64,000 nt of DNA, taken from assembly GCA_963575745.1 (NCBI GenBank), contig CAUYUJ010019904.1:429859-493858 (forward strand). Reading direction: 5' to 3'. The position numbers and the translations under genes are program-made. Shown here piece after piece: positions 13,195 to 24,703 of this stretch; position 1 is the first letter of the stretch; each line of letters starts with the position of its first letter. The DNA comes from Prorocentrum cordatum (Eukaryota > Sar > Dinophyceae > Prorocentrales > Prorocentraceae). Under the pieces are notes generated by a model, which had not been told where the DNA came from, searched no databases, and worked only from the letters and a program-made list of their open reading frames with translations.

Positions 13195-14179
13195 AGCCAT
13201 GGTGTCCCGATGGTGTCGCGATGGTGTCCCGATGGTGTCCCGAGGGTCTCGCGGTGGTGCCCCGATGGTGTCCCGATGGTGTCCCGATGGTGTCCCGATG
13301 GTGCCCCGATGGTGTCCCGATGGTGTCCCGATGGTGTCCTGGTGGTGTCGCGACGGTGTTCCGACGCTGTTCCGATGGTGTCACGATGGCGTCCCGATGG
13401 TGTCGCGATGGTGCCCCGATGGTGTCCGGATGGTGTTCCGATGGTGTCCTGACGGTGCCCGGATGGTCTTGCGATGGTGCCCTGATGGTGTCCCGGTGGT
13501 GTCCCGATGGCGTCGCGATGTTGTCCCGATGGTGTCCGGATGGTGTCCCGAGGGTGTCCATGGTCTCACGATGGTGCCCCGATGGTGTCCCAATGGTATC
13601 CCCATGGTGCCCTGATGAAGTCCCGATGGTGTCCAGATGGTCTCACGATGGTGTCCCGATGGTGTCCCCATGCTGTACCCATGGTGTCCCTATGGTGCCC
13701 AAATGCTGGCCCGATAGTGTCCCCATGATGCCCCCATGGTGTCCCGATGGTGTTCCGATTGTGTCCCGATGGTGCCCCGACGGTGTTCCGATGGTTTTCC
13801 AATTATGGCACGATGGTGTCCCGATGGCAGTCCCTTGAAATCTGCATATGGAAAAATAGATAGTGAGATCGATGGATAGTGATACGGATGGATAATATGA
13901 TCCATAATCAAAGATAGCAAGAGTGTGAAATAAATCCTGCGACCGATTGCGGGTAAAAACTGTAAATTCATAGGGTAACCGATGGTGAAATAAATGGCGA
14001 TATAGATATATAAGAACAAAGCACAGTGAGACCATGTGTGTGATAGTGCGGCCGATCGTGACACCGGCGCATCGATACTGACACTGAGAGTGAGGCCGAC
14101 AAGCCGGTAATGAGATCGATGTGGATATCGATAGCCAAACCGATGGTGAGATCGACAGTGGAACCGATAGTGAGATGAG

Positions 14180-14213
<34 letters not shown>

Positions 14214-14492
14214 CGATCGATAATGAGATCGATTGTGAAATCGATAGCGAAACCTATAGTGAGGCTGGTACTGAGCTCGATCGACAAGTTGACGGATAGA
14301 CCACAATGGCGTCTGTCCCGATGGTGTCCAGAATCAGGAAACCGTCCCGATGGTATTCCGATGGTGTCCCGATGGTGCCGCTCATTTGTCCCCAGGGCGC
14401 CCCGATGGTGCTCCATCTTGACTGTCATCAATTAGTTTCCCCACCCCCATCACCACCACCTCCCTATCACCCGAAAAATGGTCGCGCACGTA
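13195..14492. repeat. minisatellite block, half-relative of the foldback element
   Basis: 13195-13835 is an 11-bp minisatellite (GGTGTCCCGAT). 13850-14300 holds AGTGAGATCGAT-type repeats interrupted by an (AT)n run at about 14184-14212. The GATGGTGTCCCGAT repeat returns at 14305-14420. The block ends at about 14441-14492 with CACCACCACCTCCCTATC, ACCCGAA and TGGTCG, matching the right tip of the 6265-8250 element. It corresponds to one arm of that element; I find no inverted partner arm. Confidence 0.7.
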
Positions 14493-14928
14493 TCATCATT
14501 GCTTTCTGCGCGTTCCGACATGGACAAAAAAACGAAACGGCACCGCCACACCTACGGCACGACGGCGCTGGAATTTCGAGCACTTGCCCCGAGCGGCCTC
14601 GGCTCGTTATCGCGACGACCCGGCGTGGCGTCGGGAAACCGCCGCGCCGCGCCGGCGCCGAACCGCCCAAACACCGTTCGCAATAGCAGCGACATGGGCC
14701 CCACGCAATGGCAACGCGAGATTCCCAATCACACACATACGCCGCTTGCATCGCACAGCACCAGATGGCGCTGTTTGGCGGCACGCTGCCGCCGCTCGTC
14801 GTCTTACCTAACCCGGGGGCGCGCTCAACGCGCAAACCGCTAGCGTTTTCCAGAACAGCGTCGCCGCACCCCGTCGAAGCGACATGCGTCGCGCTGGCCA
14901 TCGTCGCGGCGTTAGTCTCCACCGCGTT
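14493..14928. other. left flank of the 16-kb retrotransposon
   Basis: GC-rich with no gene recognised. It ends with CCACCGCG (14919-14926), the reverse complement of the CGCGGTGG that starts the right flank at 31150-31157. Confidence 0.5.
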
Positions 14929-15088
14929 CTAGGATGTTTGGTAAAACTGATGGATCTCCCCGCTTCCAGAACTGGCGCGGGCTTCCACTTGCGGTCCCCT
15001 CGCTCCTGCCCTTGCCTCCTGCTTGCTCGCTCTCGCTCCTTCTCTTCTCACCGCCGCTTGGCGGCTCAAGCCTTTTCGAAGGCCAAGC
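14929..15088 (+). repeat. split direct repeat A1
   Basis: Begins CTAGGATGTTTGGTA and ends TTTTCGAAGGCCAAGC. It is near-identical to A2 at 30675-30834, with only a few substitutions. The first ORF opens inside it (frame-2 ATG at 15023). Confidence 0.92.
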
Positions 15089-17400
15089 GGGGGGTCGGCC
15101 TCAGTTGGCCTAAGGCCGGGCCCCGGGACCGGGGCCAGAAGACTTTCAGGGCCTGGGACCAGATCTGAAAGGGGGCGCCCGCGGCCGCGTGATGCCGCGC
15201 CTGGCGCCGCGCGGCTGGGGGGCGGCGGCGACGCTGCCCGCGGGCGCGCAGCTGCGCAGCGGCGAGGGGCCCGGGCGCCGAGCGGCGCCGGCTCACGCCA
15301 GCCGCGGAGCACCCGAGGGCGAGGTGGCAGCCGCCGAGGCAAGGCCGCCGCCCCCCCCCGCCGAGCCAGCGGCCAGGCGCGAGCCCGCGCCGGCGCCGGC
15401 TCGACGCCAGGCGAGGGCGGCAGAGCGCGCGCGCGCGCGCCGGGGCCCGCCTGGAGGAGCTGCCCCGGGGCCTCGGCGCCGCCGCCAGCCGGCGGGCGCT
15501 ACGGCCGCGCTGCAGCCCTGCTGCTGACCCTCGCGGTGGCGGTCGAGGCCGCCGACGCCGACCACGAGGCCGAGTACATGTACTACGACGACGTGTCGGA
15601 CGTGGACATGAAGGCGTTCTGGCTCGACGGCACCGTGGTCCCCTCCTCGCGCGTGGACACTCTGCCGATCAGAGCGCACCCCGCAGGCGAGCATGCTGCT
15701 CCCGCGGGAGGTGCCGGAGGGGGTCCGCCGCGCGAGCGCTCCGCGCCGCCGGCCGACCCACCTCCCCAAGGCCCGACCCACACCCCCCCCCCGACCCCTC
15801 CGACTCGGACTCGTCGTCCTGGATCAGGGGTTGGGGTTTTTTCGGCATCAGTTGGAGGGACATCGGCAACCGCGCCCACTTGATCGCCGAGGGGATGGGC
15901 GGGGGCACTTTCAGGGCTGTTGGGAGCTTCAGGTCTGCCTTTTCGACTCGCGAGGCAGGAGGTTGGCTGAGCTCCGACGGCGGCTGGGTGCTGTACATGG
16001 CAGAAGATGGGCCTCTACCTGTTCGGCTCCGCGTGGCCGCTCGTCGCCGGGCTCGTGGCGATCCTCTCCGGCACCGGCGTGATCGCGCTCCTGGCCCACA
16101 GCCTGAGGACGCTCTTTGCCCCCTGCAGCTGGGCAGCTTGGACACGCGGTCTGGCGCTGGCATGCTGCCCCTGCCCACGGCGCAAGACGCCTGGCGAGGC
16201 CAAGCTTGACAAGCTGGTCCCGCCGGCGGCCCCGCCCCTCACCGACGTGGCATGGCATGGCCCAGCCGCGGGTGCAGACCCGACCACCGATTGGTACCGC
16301 AAGAGCATCAAGGAGGGCAGGGGCTCCAAGCGCGGCCAGAACGACCTCTTGATCAGGGTCGACTACCGCGTCGCGCGGCTCAAGCTCAACATGAAGTCCC
16401 CGGAGCGCATCAACAGCCAGGGACTGCGGGTCGAGCGCGACTCCATGAAGGGCGCGAGCGACAAGGGCTTCCGGCGCGAGCTCGAGCAGCGCGACCCGCG
16501 CTGGCTCCACCTGTGCCGCTCCGCCGGTTGCACGGGGTGCAAGGGGCGCGAGAACGAGCTGCACTGCAAGGAGTACGCCGCCCTCGACAACGAGGCTATC
16601 GTGGACCTCGGCGACTACTCGAAGTTCACACCCTGCCGGATCTTTGTTCGGCTCTGGCGGTGGTTGGGCTGGACCTACAAGCTGCTGCTGTACGTCATCT
16701 CATGGCTTTCGTGTTGCGGGGCGTGCATCTGCCGCCGGCGACGCCGCCGTCGCAAGACTGGCGATGCGGAGCCTGGCGTGCAGGGGTCCGTGGCGAGGCT
16801 ACTCGACCAGGAGTCCGAGTCCGAGGTGGACGTCGAGGACAACCCCTGCGAGGCAGTGAAGGTGGGGCTCATGACCAAATGCAGGATGCGTCCACTGGCG
16901 CCTGAGGGCTGTCGCGATGCCGCTCGCGGTGAGCCGACCGCGTTGTTGGTGGAGGACGGCCGAGCCTCGGACCTCACGCCCCCCAGCGAGGGGAACGCGA
17001 CCTTGCCTATGCGAGCACCACAGGCAGATCTACATGGTCTTACGCTATGGCGAGAAGTGCTCCCAGGTAACGTGCTTCCGCGAGGCGGTGGGCATGGCCT
17101 CAGGAGTACCACTCTGCCTGCAGCACCTCGGCGGCGACGCGGCCAAGGCGCTCAACGACACTCCCACGGGTGGCGGGTTCCTCGCAGGTTTGCGGCGTCG
17201 GACCAGGAGGAGCCCCGCTCCGCAGAGCCGCAGACCAGAGCGTGCTGCCGCCACTCCAGCTCGGAGCCGCACTCCAGAGCGCTCCACTCCGGCGGTTCCC
17301 GCCCCGGAGGCACCCACCAGCCCGGGCGACCCTGTCCCCGCGCCTGCGGGGCCACCGAGCGTGCGATTTGAGGCGCCGCCGGTCCCAGAGTTCCAAGCCG
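15023..17400 (+). pseudogene. ORF1: Cys-rich membrane protein, frameshifted
   Basis: This is the first gene of the retrotransposon, now spread over three frames. The frame-2 part (15023 to about 15780) has an Ala/Pro/Arg-rich leader, then a hydrophobic signal-like segment (about 15500-15555) followed by an acidic Tyr/Asp-rich stretch. After the poly-C run near 15785 the sensible frame is 1 (WIRGWGFFGISW, then GGWVLYMAED), until frame 2 resumes at about 16007. Frame 2 then gives a membrane segment (16010-16090), a Cys cluster (CRSAGCTGCKG, about 16515-16550) and a second membrane segment (16665-16735) ending in a run of about eight arginines. After a shift near 16990, frame 3 carries a Cys/His-rich stretch (C.CEHH...C....C...C..H; 17010-17130), then a Pro/Arg-rich linker. 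Position before gag and the membrane topology hint at an envelope-like or accessory role, but no homology is recognised. Confidence 0.6.
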
Positions 17401-19445
17401 CCCACGCCGCCGCCCATGCCGCTCGGGCAGCATTTCATCGTTCGGGCGAAGGTGCGCTGGCCAGAAGGGGCGCAGTGGATGATCTTCAGGGGAAAGGCAG
17501 CCGATGCCGCCGCAGCCAGCGCGGTCGCCGAGTACCTTGACGGCGCGATGGCTCTCGAGGCGGAGGATCCGACCGGCACCCTCATCCGTTTTCTGGTGAA
17601 GCCTGACGGCGTCATCCGCGCGCCTGCTCCGGGGCCCTCGCGGCGACTGCCCGCAGGGTTCATCGAGGAGATGCTCCACCACGCGCCCTTGGGTTGCGAG
17701 AAGCTCGGCATCAGCGTCCTGGCGACCAACATACCGGAGAAGGTCTGGCACAAGATGGCTGCGTGGCACGGGCTCCCCGTGGGCGGCCGCGCCGGGCCAC
17801 TCAGTGAGGCCCGCTGGCAGCTGCTCCGCGAGAAGGTGGCCAGCCTGGTCCGGTGGCACCCTGAAGGGGGAGTGGCGCCCAGCCCCAGCTTCGAGGCGCG
17901 AGCTACCGAGGCAGATGCCAGATTGCGCAGCCAGTGGCAACGGCTGGACCGCAGCAGCTCGCCCAAGCCGCCAGCTGGGTCTGCCCGGCGAGGCTCACGC
18001 TCGCCATCAGCCGAGGGCGGGCGCGCAGCTAGTTCGGAGGCACCCGCATCGGGAGAGAGCCATCAGGAAGACGACGGCGGAGATATGATGGCATGCTACT
18101 TGGAGGAAAAGGCCCGGGGATCGAGCGACGCTGCGGCGGTGCAGAGCGTGGCCGCCGGCTTCGGCGAGGAGGCCCACCAGGTGCTCACCAACCTTATCCG
18201 CTACGCCCAGCACCTCAGGCAGCAGACGTCCGAGCCTGAAGAGCTCGCGCGGCTCGATGGGCACATTGGCAGCTGGGAGGCGCTGCAGCAGGTGCCTTCA
18301 CGGCCTCAGACCCCCGAGGCGGCGCCGAGCAGCCTGCAGGGTCTGCTCAAGCTCCCGCCCGAGCGCCACCGCTCGCCGGGGCCGCTGGCCACCCAGGCCG
18401 ATAGCGCGCCCTTGAGCGAGACGCGGCGGCCCCGCTCGCCAGCAGTGCCTGCATCAGCACTTACGCTTGGACTGCGGGACAACGGCCCCCTGCCTGCTGC
18501 GGCTGGGCTCGCCCCAGTTGTTCGCCCGCAGGCTCCAAACGTCGGGGCCCTGTTCCACTACGACCATCACATCAGCGACTTGGGTTTGCCCCCAGGTCTG
18601 ACTACGGCCCCAGCACGCTATGCCGCGGGAGCCCCAGAGGAAGGCGGAGGAAGCGACCCGTTTGGCCTCATGCAGCCCGGAGCACCCATGGATGCGAACA
18701 CCGCGCGAATGTTGCACGCCCTGGAGGGGGTCGCTAGCGCCCGCCAAGGCGACAAGGCGGCCCAGCGCGGGACAGTGGCAGCATTGGGAAGAGCGGAGGA
18801 GTTAGACGTCTACTTGGCACGCGGGTGCGGCCAGCTGACGGTGGAGGTCTGCGACGAGGTCCTTGGGCGCGAGTTGTTCTACGCTCTGCGCCGCACCTGC
18901 GAACAGAACAAGGCCCTGATGCTCGCGGTCGAGGCGCCCACGACGGTGTCCAATCGGATCGCGATGGCCTCCGCCTCACTCAGCTTCGGCGGCAGCAGCT
19001 TGGACAACCTGGCTCCGCGGTTTGCCTCAGCAGCGGATTTCCCGACGTGCAAGACGGTCGCGTTCGACAAGTACAGCGCGCCGCACGACACCAAGCTGGA
19101 GCCCAGGCCCAGGGCCCCAGTGGTCTTTGACCAGTGGAAGCGATAGGCCCAGAACATGACCAAGTTCTTCGGGCTCGTCTTCGGACGGGAGCACGTCAAG
19201 GAACGCCTGGACTGCCTGGAGATCCTTGCGCGGGAGTGCGAGAAGGACGACCACGCCTTCCCGCCCAAGTTCGTATACGAGCTATGGGAGGAGCTGTGGT
19301 CGACCTGGTGTGAGCGCCTTCGAGAGAAGATGCGAGGCCTCCTGCGTGTGCTGCAGACGGACAACCCCCAGAAAGAGGACCTCAAGATGGTAGCCTTCGC
19401 TCCCAAGGCGGACGGCCGCCCAGCGTTCGTCTCCCCCAACGGCAT
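17401..19445 (+). pseudogene. gag-like region, part 1, with a premature TAG
   Basis: Frame 1 is open from about 17400 (after a shift from frame 3) to the TAG at 19144-19146. It then continues in the same frame to about 19445 (AQNMTKFFGLVFG...), where frame 2 takes over, so the TAG looks like a nonsense mutation. The protein is Ala/Arg/Gly-rich with charged helical parts (EEAHQVLTNLIRYAQHLRQQ, about 18160-18220) and Pro/Ser-rich linkers. By position and composition it is a gag-like structural protein; I recognise no catalytic motif. Text after the TAG (KERLDCLEILARECEKDDHA) reads like a continuing helical domain. Confidence 0.6.
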
Positions 19446-22400
19446 TCGACCTGGAGGCCCCCACGGGCTACTACCAGGAGGTCGCGCGCCCTCGCCAGCA
19501 GCGTTACCTGCAGACGGTCCTCAACGATTCAATGCACGGGGTGCGCGGCGTCCCGGGCAAAGCAGGCGAGGTCGGAGAAGGGGACGAACCGGTTGCTGGG
19601 CTGCAGGATCAGCGAGCAGGAGCGGCGCCCAAGAAGAAGCCCAAGGCCAAGGCCCAGCCGAAGGCCACCTCAGCACGCGCCGCCTACCCGGCTGGCAAGC
19701 GGCTGAACGCACAGGAGATCAAGCTCTCCGTCCGGCACGCGCCCTGCGACAAGCAGGGCAAGCCGCTCTGCTGGGACAACTCGACCTGGATCGGCTGCAA
19801 GAAGGGCGCTCAAGGGTGCTCGCATTCACACGAGCTCATCAAAGGCCTGGCGGATGTGCACTGGACCGTGCAGTGCCAGCTGCTCAAGCGAGGCGGGCTC
19901 CGCAACGCCGCCAAGATCGACCCGGCTTCGGTCAACGGGAGGATCGCGCAGCTGCGGGCCCAAGCCAAGACGGAGGCAGACAGCAAGCAGGCGGCCGGCG
20001 CGGGGGCGACAGAGAGCCAGCCGACCAAGACGGGCTGGGCACCACCTGACGAGTACGCCGAGGTTCAATGCACCGAGCTGGAGTCCGAGCTCCGCGAGGC
20101 TGCCCAGGGACCCGACGCCACCTGGTTGGAGGACCCGCGCGCCGACAGCCCTGCCCCGACTGGGACGAGCGTCTGCACAGACGCGGGGGCCTTGGCCCAG
20201 CAAAAGCTGCTCGTGGCTGTCCAGGAGAGCGGGGTGCTCGACCCTGTGAGCAACGCCAGTGACTACCTACGGTCACATGTCTTGGCCCGCCACGCCTGTG
20301 CCCGTGGGCGCGAGGAAGAACTATCAGTCGAGCAGGTACTCCTTGAGGCTACGCGCCACGGGGGCCCTACCTTGGCCGCCGAGGCTAGCGAGCTCCTGGA
20401 CCGCATCGGGGCGAAAGCCGGCAACCTGGGGGCTGATCCAGACGTCATCATCACCCCAGTGCAATGGAACGCGGAGAAATCAGTGGGCCAGGGTTCCGTC
20501 ACCGTGCAGGGCCAGACTTGGCATTACCTTGACTACCAGGACCAGCTGCCCCTCGACGAGTGCATCGCGAAGCGTCTGCAGGTGCCTATCGGAGTCTCGG
20601 AGGAACGCCAATGTCTCCCACTTCATTTGGCGGCCGCCAAGCTTTGGGTGCAGCTCGAGGCACCGCCCGACGCCCAGCAGGTCAAGGACCTGGCCCTCGA
20701 GATCCGCAGGGACCTCCTGGAGAAGGCGACCGACGCTGCTGCGGGCCTCGCTGACGCCCCACCCTGGATATCCCCCAGGGAGGCCGAGGTCCGAATGCAC
20801 ATCCACGACGCGGTGCACCGCGACCACGACAAGGATTTCAGGTGCGTCGCCCTCTTCCCGTGCGAGGCGTTGGACGAAGTGGTACTCAGAGTCTGGCGAG
20901 CAGATCACTGGGGTCATTTGGACATTGACAGAGTCCTTCCAGCGGGAGAGCCCAAGCAGGAGTGCCACGTGATCATCCATCGCGGGCACATGCGTGTCCT
21001 TCACCCTCCGTCTGGCGCCGAAGGCCGACGGGTGGCTGGCGAGCTGATTCGCACCTGGGCCACGAGCGGGAAGGACCTCAAGGAGCTCCCCACAATGGGC
21101 TGGGAGACATACCTCGCTTCCGAGGAGGAGGGCAGCCCGGCGGTGCCCAGCAAACCCTCACCGTGCCAACACTGCAGGGCACTCGCGGCACAGCAGCAGC
21201 AGCGTGGGAGAGCCGCCGGCGGCGCACCCGCCGTGGTCGAGCTCCCCACCGAGGTGGCCTGCCCAGACTTTAAGGACCTGGTGCCGTTGCGCTCTCGACC
21301 CGCCTTCGCATGGGGGCTCAGGACGCGGGAGATCTTCGCCGGCACAGGGCGCTGGACACAGGCCATGAAGAACGCGGGCATCGCCACCAGCGAATCCGTC
21401 GAATACTACGGGCAGCCTCTGCTCGGCAAGGACCCCAGGCCGCAGTTCGACATCCGCGACCCGCTGGTGCGCGAGCGCCTGTACCAGGAGTTCAGTGCAC
21501 CCCCAGGCCCAGACGAAGCCAATGTGCTACAGTTCGCTCCTCCCTGCGTAAGCCACTGCCCCTGGCGGTTGGCAGCAGGAGGGACGAGGACCTTCGAGTG
21601 CCCAGATGGGACTGGTGAGCGTCAGGTTGAGATCGACGGCAAAGTGTTCGGGGAGTTCGCGTGCATAGGGGCAAAGCGGGGCCACGAGGCAGGACGAGAG
21701 TTTCTCATCGAGTCCTCAGCACGGGACGGCAAGTACCCCAAGCTTTGGAATCGACCCTGCATGAGAGCTCTAGTGCACGCGACTGGGGCCCGGGCCCTCG
21801 CCATAGACATGTGCGAGTGGGGACTCGCACCCCCGGACGAGCCACAGTATCGGTACCAGAAGCGAACCTGGTGGCTGGCATCGCTCGGGCTCTACCCTTA
21901 CGCTCTGATATTGGCCAGGCGGTGCTCGGGCAAGCACACGCACCGCACGTTGGAGGGGCGCCTGCCGCACGACTTGGCGGACACCCAGGTGGAAGCCTAC
22001 AACCTCGACGCACGCCCGCGGCTCAGCAAGGCCGAGGCGAGCGAGCTGATCAACCTCAGCACCAAGCTGGGCGAGACCAGCGGGTGCTATGGCCTCGACG
22101 GGGACGGCGTCACAGTCAGGCTCTCCCCGGACGACAAGCTGCTCCGCGTGAACCAGCTCATCGCGCGGGCCGCCCCGGACAACTTCCACTGGGCGCGGGT
22201 GGATTTCCGCACCAAGCGGCACTACCCCGCTCTGGCCGAGAACCAGTGGGCCCTCTACTTCGGAAAGACCCCCGAGGGCGAGCTCCGCTTCACCATCAGC
22301 ACGCAAGCCCCGCCCAACCTGGAGGGTGGAGGGCGCGTCCCCAGCGGCACCCCTCAGCTCAGTGCTGCAGTGAAAAGGGAGCTGGGAAGCGCCGGCTTTG

Positions 22401-24694
22401 GGCTGGGACTGCGGGGCATGCGGGGGACCCAGCACGCAGGACAGCATGCACCGCGGCTGTGCGCTGCCTGGGCAGCCGCGCTGAAAGCAGCGGCTGCCGG
22501 CACCGCTCCTGAGAAGCTGGAACAGCAGATTGCGGCGATGGACGCCGAGGCGCGGGCTTTGGAGGAGAAGTTGGAGAGTAAGGTGGCGCGGGCCGGGCGT
22601 TTTGACGCCCTGGAACAAGACCCCCCTCCTTCATCACGCCCGTTTGCCTGTGCGGCAGAGGGCGCCGTGACCGAGGACGGGACCATCAGCGAGCATGGCG
22701 AAAAGTGCGGCAGCTTGAGGAGGAGCGCGGAGGATCAGAACAGGTGCAGTTGCAACCACGACGACAGCTGGCTTGAGGCCCCCGTCAGCTGCTGCGACGT
22801 CTCGGACTGCCTACCCCACCCGAAACTGAGAGGCTCAACGGAGGTCAGGGCTGACGAGAGCTCAAAAGGCTCGCGTGGGGGCGGTCGTTCAAAGGACGGC
22901 TACCCGGAGAGAGACGTGGTGGAGGAGGACGGCGGGAACTCAAAGGGCGAACGCCAGGGTGAGGACGTGGTGGTGGAGACCGACGGTGAGCCAATCATGA
23001 TCGAGTGTGGCGGCGACGAGAAGCGGGGCGGCAAGCGAGGCGGCAAGCGAGGAGGCTGGAAGCGCAACAAAGCACGCAAGCGTGAGGCGCGTGAAGCTGC
23101 CGCCCGAGGTGGAGGCGGACCCGGCGGAGATGGCGATGGTGACGACGACGGAGGTGAGAGCCCAGACGAGGATGAGGAGGAGGAGAACCACCGCCAGAAG
23201 AAGGCGAGAAAGGCCGAGGATGAAGCATCTCGAGCCAACCCGGTGCGAGTCTTTGTCCCGCAGCAGGGCGACCAGTGGGTGCTGCTCCAGGGGGGGCCGT
23301 TCGAGGCAGGAGAGGTCAAAGCGAAGCTGAGGGTCTCAGATGCGCTGTCCGGGTGCATCTTCGACGAGGACCAGCTGCACCTCTTCGAGTACACGGAGGA
23401 CGAGGACACGGCAGGCGCACATGGGCCACCTCTCGACGACGAGGAGTCGGTGCGCCCTGGAGAGAAGCTGCTGCTGTGGGCCACGCTGAAGCCGCCGAAG
23501 GACTGGACCAGCTGGAGCCCCCGGTGGGATCGGGATCAGCAACCAGCACCTGGCGCCACAGCTCAGGCTGGCCAACGGAGGGTCACAGCCAGGGTTGCTG
23601 ACCGGGCTTCAGCCGCAGCGGCAGCTGCAAGATCGAGCGGGGCCGCAGCGAGCTCAGCAGCCAGCAGCAGCCGCATGCCAGCACCGACGTTCAGCGAGGT
23701 GGCCGCAGCAGTGGGAGGCGAAAGGGCAAGCTCAGTCCCCCCGTCCAGCGGGGGCACTTCGAGGAGCTCGGGCGCCCTGAGACGAGTGGAGGAGCAGCTC
23801 GCCGAGGCCCAGGGGCACCACACCCGCCTAGCAGGCGAGGGTAGCGACCAGGAGCGGAGCGCCGCACGTGCAGTCGGGCAACTGGAGGTCAGGCGCAACG
23901 AGGTCCAGGCCCGCCGCGCCGCCCGACTCGAGCGCGAGGCGCGCCGGAAGGAGCGTGAGGACCAGAGGGCCATGAGTGCCCCCCCGAGGCCTCAGAGCCC
24001 GCAAGAGTTCCCAGGAGCCCCCCCCCCCCCACTGGAGGCTGAAGGGGACCCAGGGGCTACCTCCGATGAGGCAGGACGCAGGGCCACCGAGACACACCCG
24101 GGGGTAGCCTGTCGCGGGGGAGTCCACAAGTGCAATGCAGCACGGCGCTTCGTCAAGAACTTCAATGACGTACGGAGGGGCGGCAAGAGCAACGACCTCC
24201 AGCACGCGGATATCCTGTACCTGAACGGGATCGGGCAAATCAGCGACGTGTTGATGCAGGAATACCCTGGGGCAGATCCGACGGATCCGACCCTGGCGCC
24301 CGAACCTCGCCAGCTCGGCGAGATCATGGCGCGCTACGTGGAGGGGCACGAAGCGCTGAAGGTCAAGATGAAGAGCCTCGGCATCCCGCGGGATGAGCAA
24401 GCCGGAGGAGGGGTCCTGGACCCCATATACGTCGAGACCGAGAAGACCTACATCGAGGAATACGAGGGCCAGGGCATTCCTAGCGCCCGCAGCCGCAGCC
24501 GCAGTCGGGGCGCGGGGACGGCCCCTCACGAGAGGGCGAGATCCTCCGGAGGGGGGCACGACGGCTCAGAGTCGTCTGCCTCCGAGACGATGGCCCCCAC
24601 TGCAAGAGGCAGACTGCGAGCGAGGTCGCCGCCGGACGAGAGCCGCGGGCGCAGCATCGCCCCCGACCCGAGGGACCCGGGGCGTAGGTGCTGA
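19440..24694 (+). CDS. long gag-like polyprotein: CCCH finger and methyltransferase-like domain
   Basis: Frame 2 is open from about 19440; the first ATG is 19532 (1,720 aa). Coding sense extends upstream of that ATG, so it is probably the remainder of the gag frame after a +1 shift near 19440. Residues about 72-100 form a Cys/His finger (C-x8-C-x8-C-x6-C-x-H). Residues about 596-830 form a methyltransferase-like module. Motif I is REIFAGTGRWTQAM (21326-21367) and motif IV-like APPC is at 21535-21552. A motif VI position reads ESS where C5-methyltransferases have ENV or ENP, and an RYQKRTWW segment at 21850-21880 sits at the motif VIII place. The last third is Lys/Arg/Glu-rich and coiled-coil-like (22700-24000), ending in an Arg/Ser repeat tail. 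It ends at a TGA (24692-24694), with the pol frame continuing in phase downstream. Confidence 0.7.
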
Positions 24695-24703
24695 GGCCCC
24701 GAG

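Noticed and set aside
20880-21010. OTU-type cysteine protease in the gag-like ORF
   Set aside because: VIIHRGHMRVLHPP faintly recalls the OTU histidine region, but no GDGNC-type cysteine motif is present upstream.
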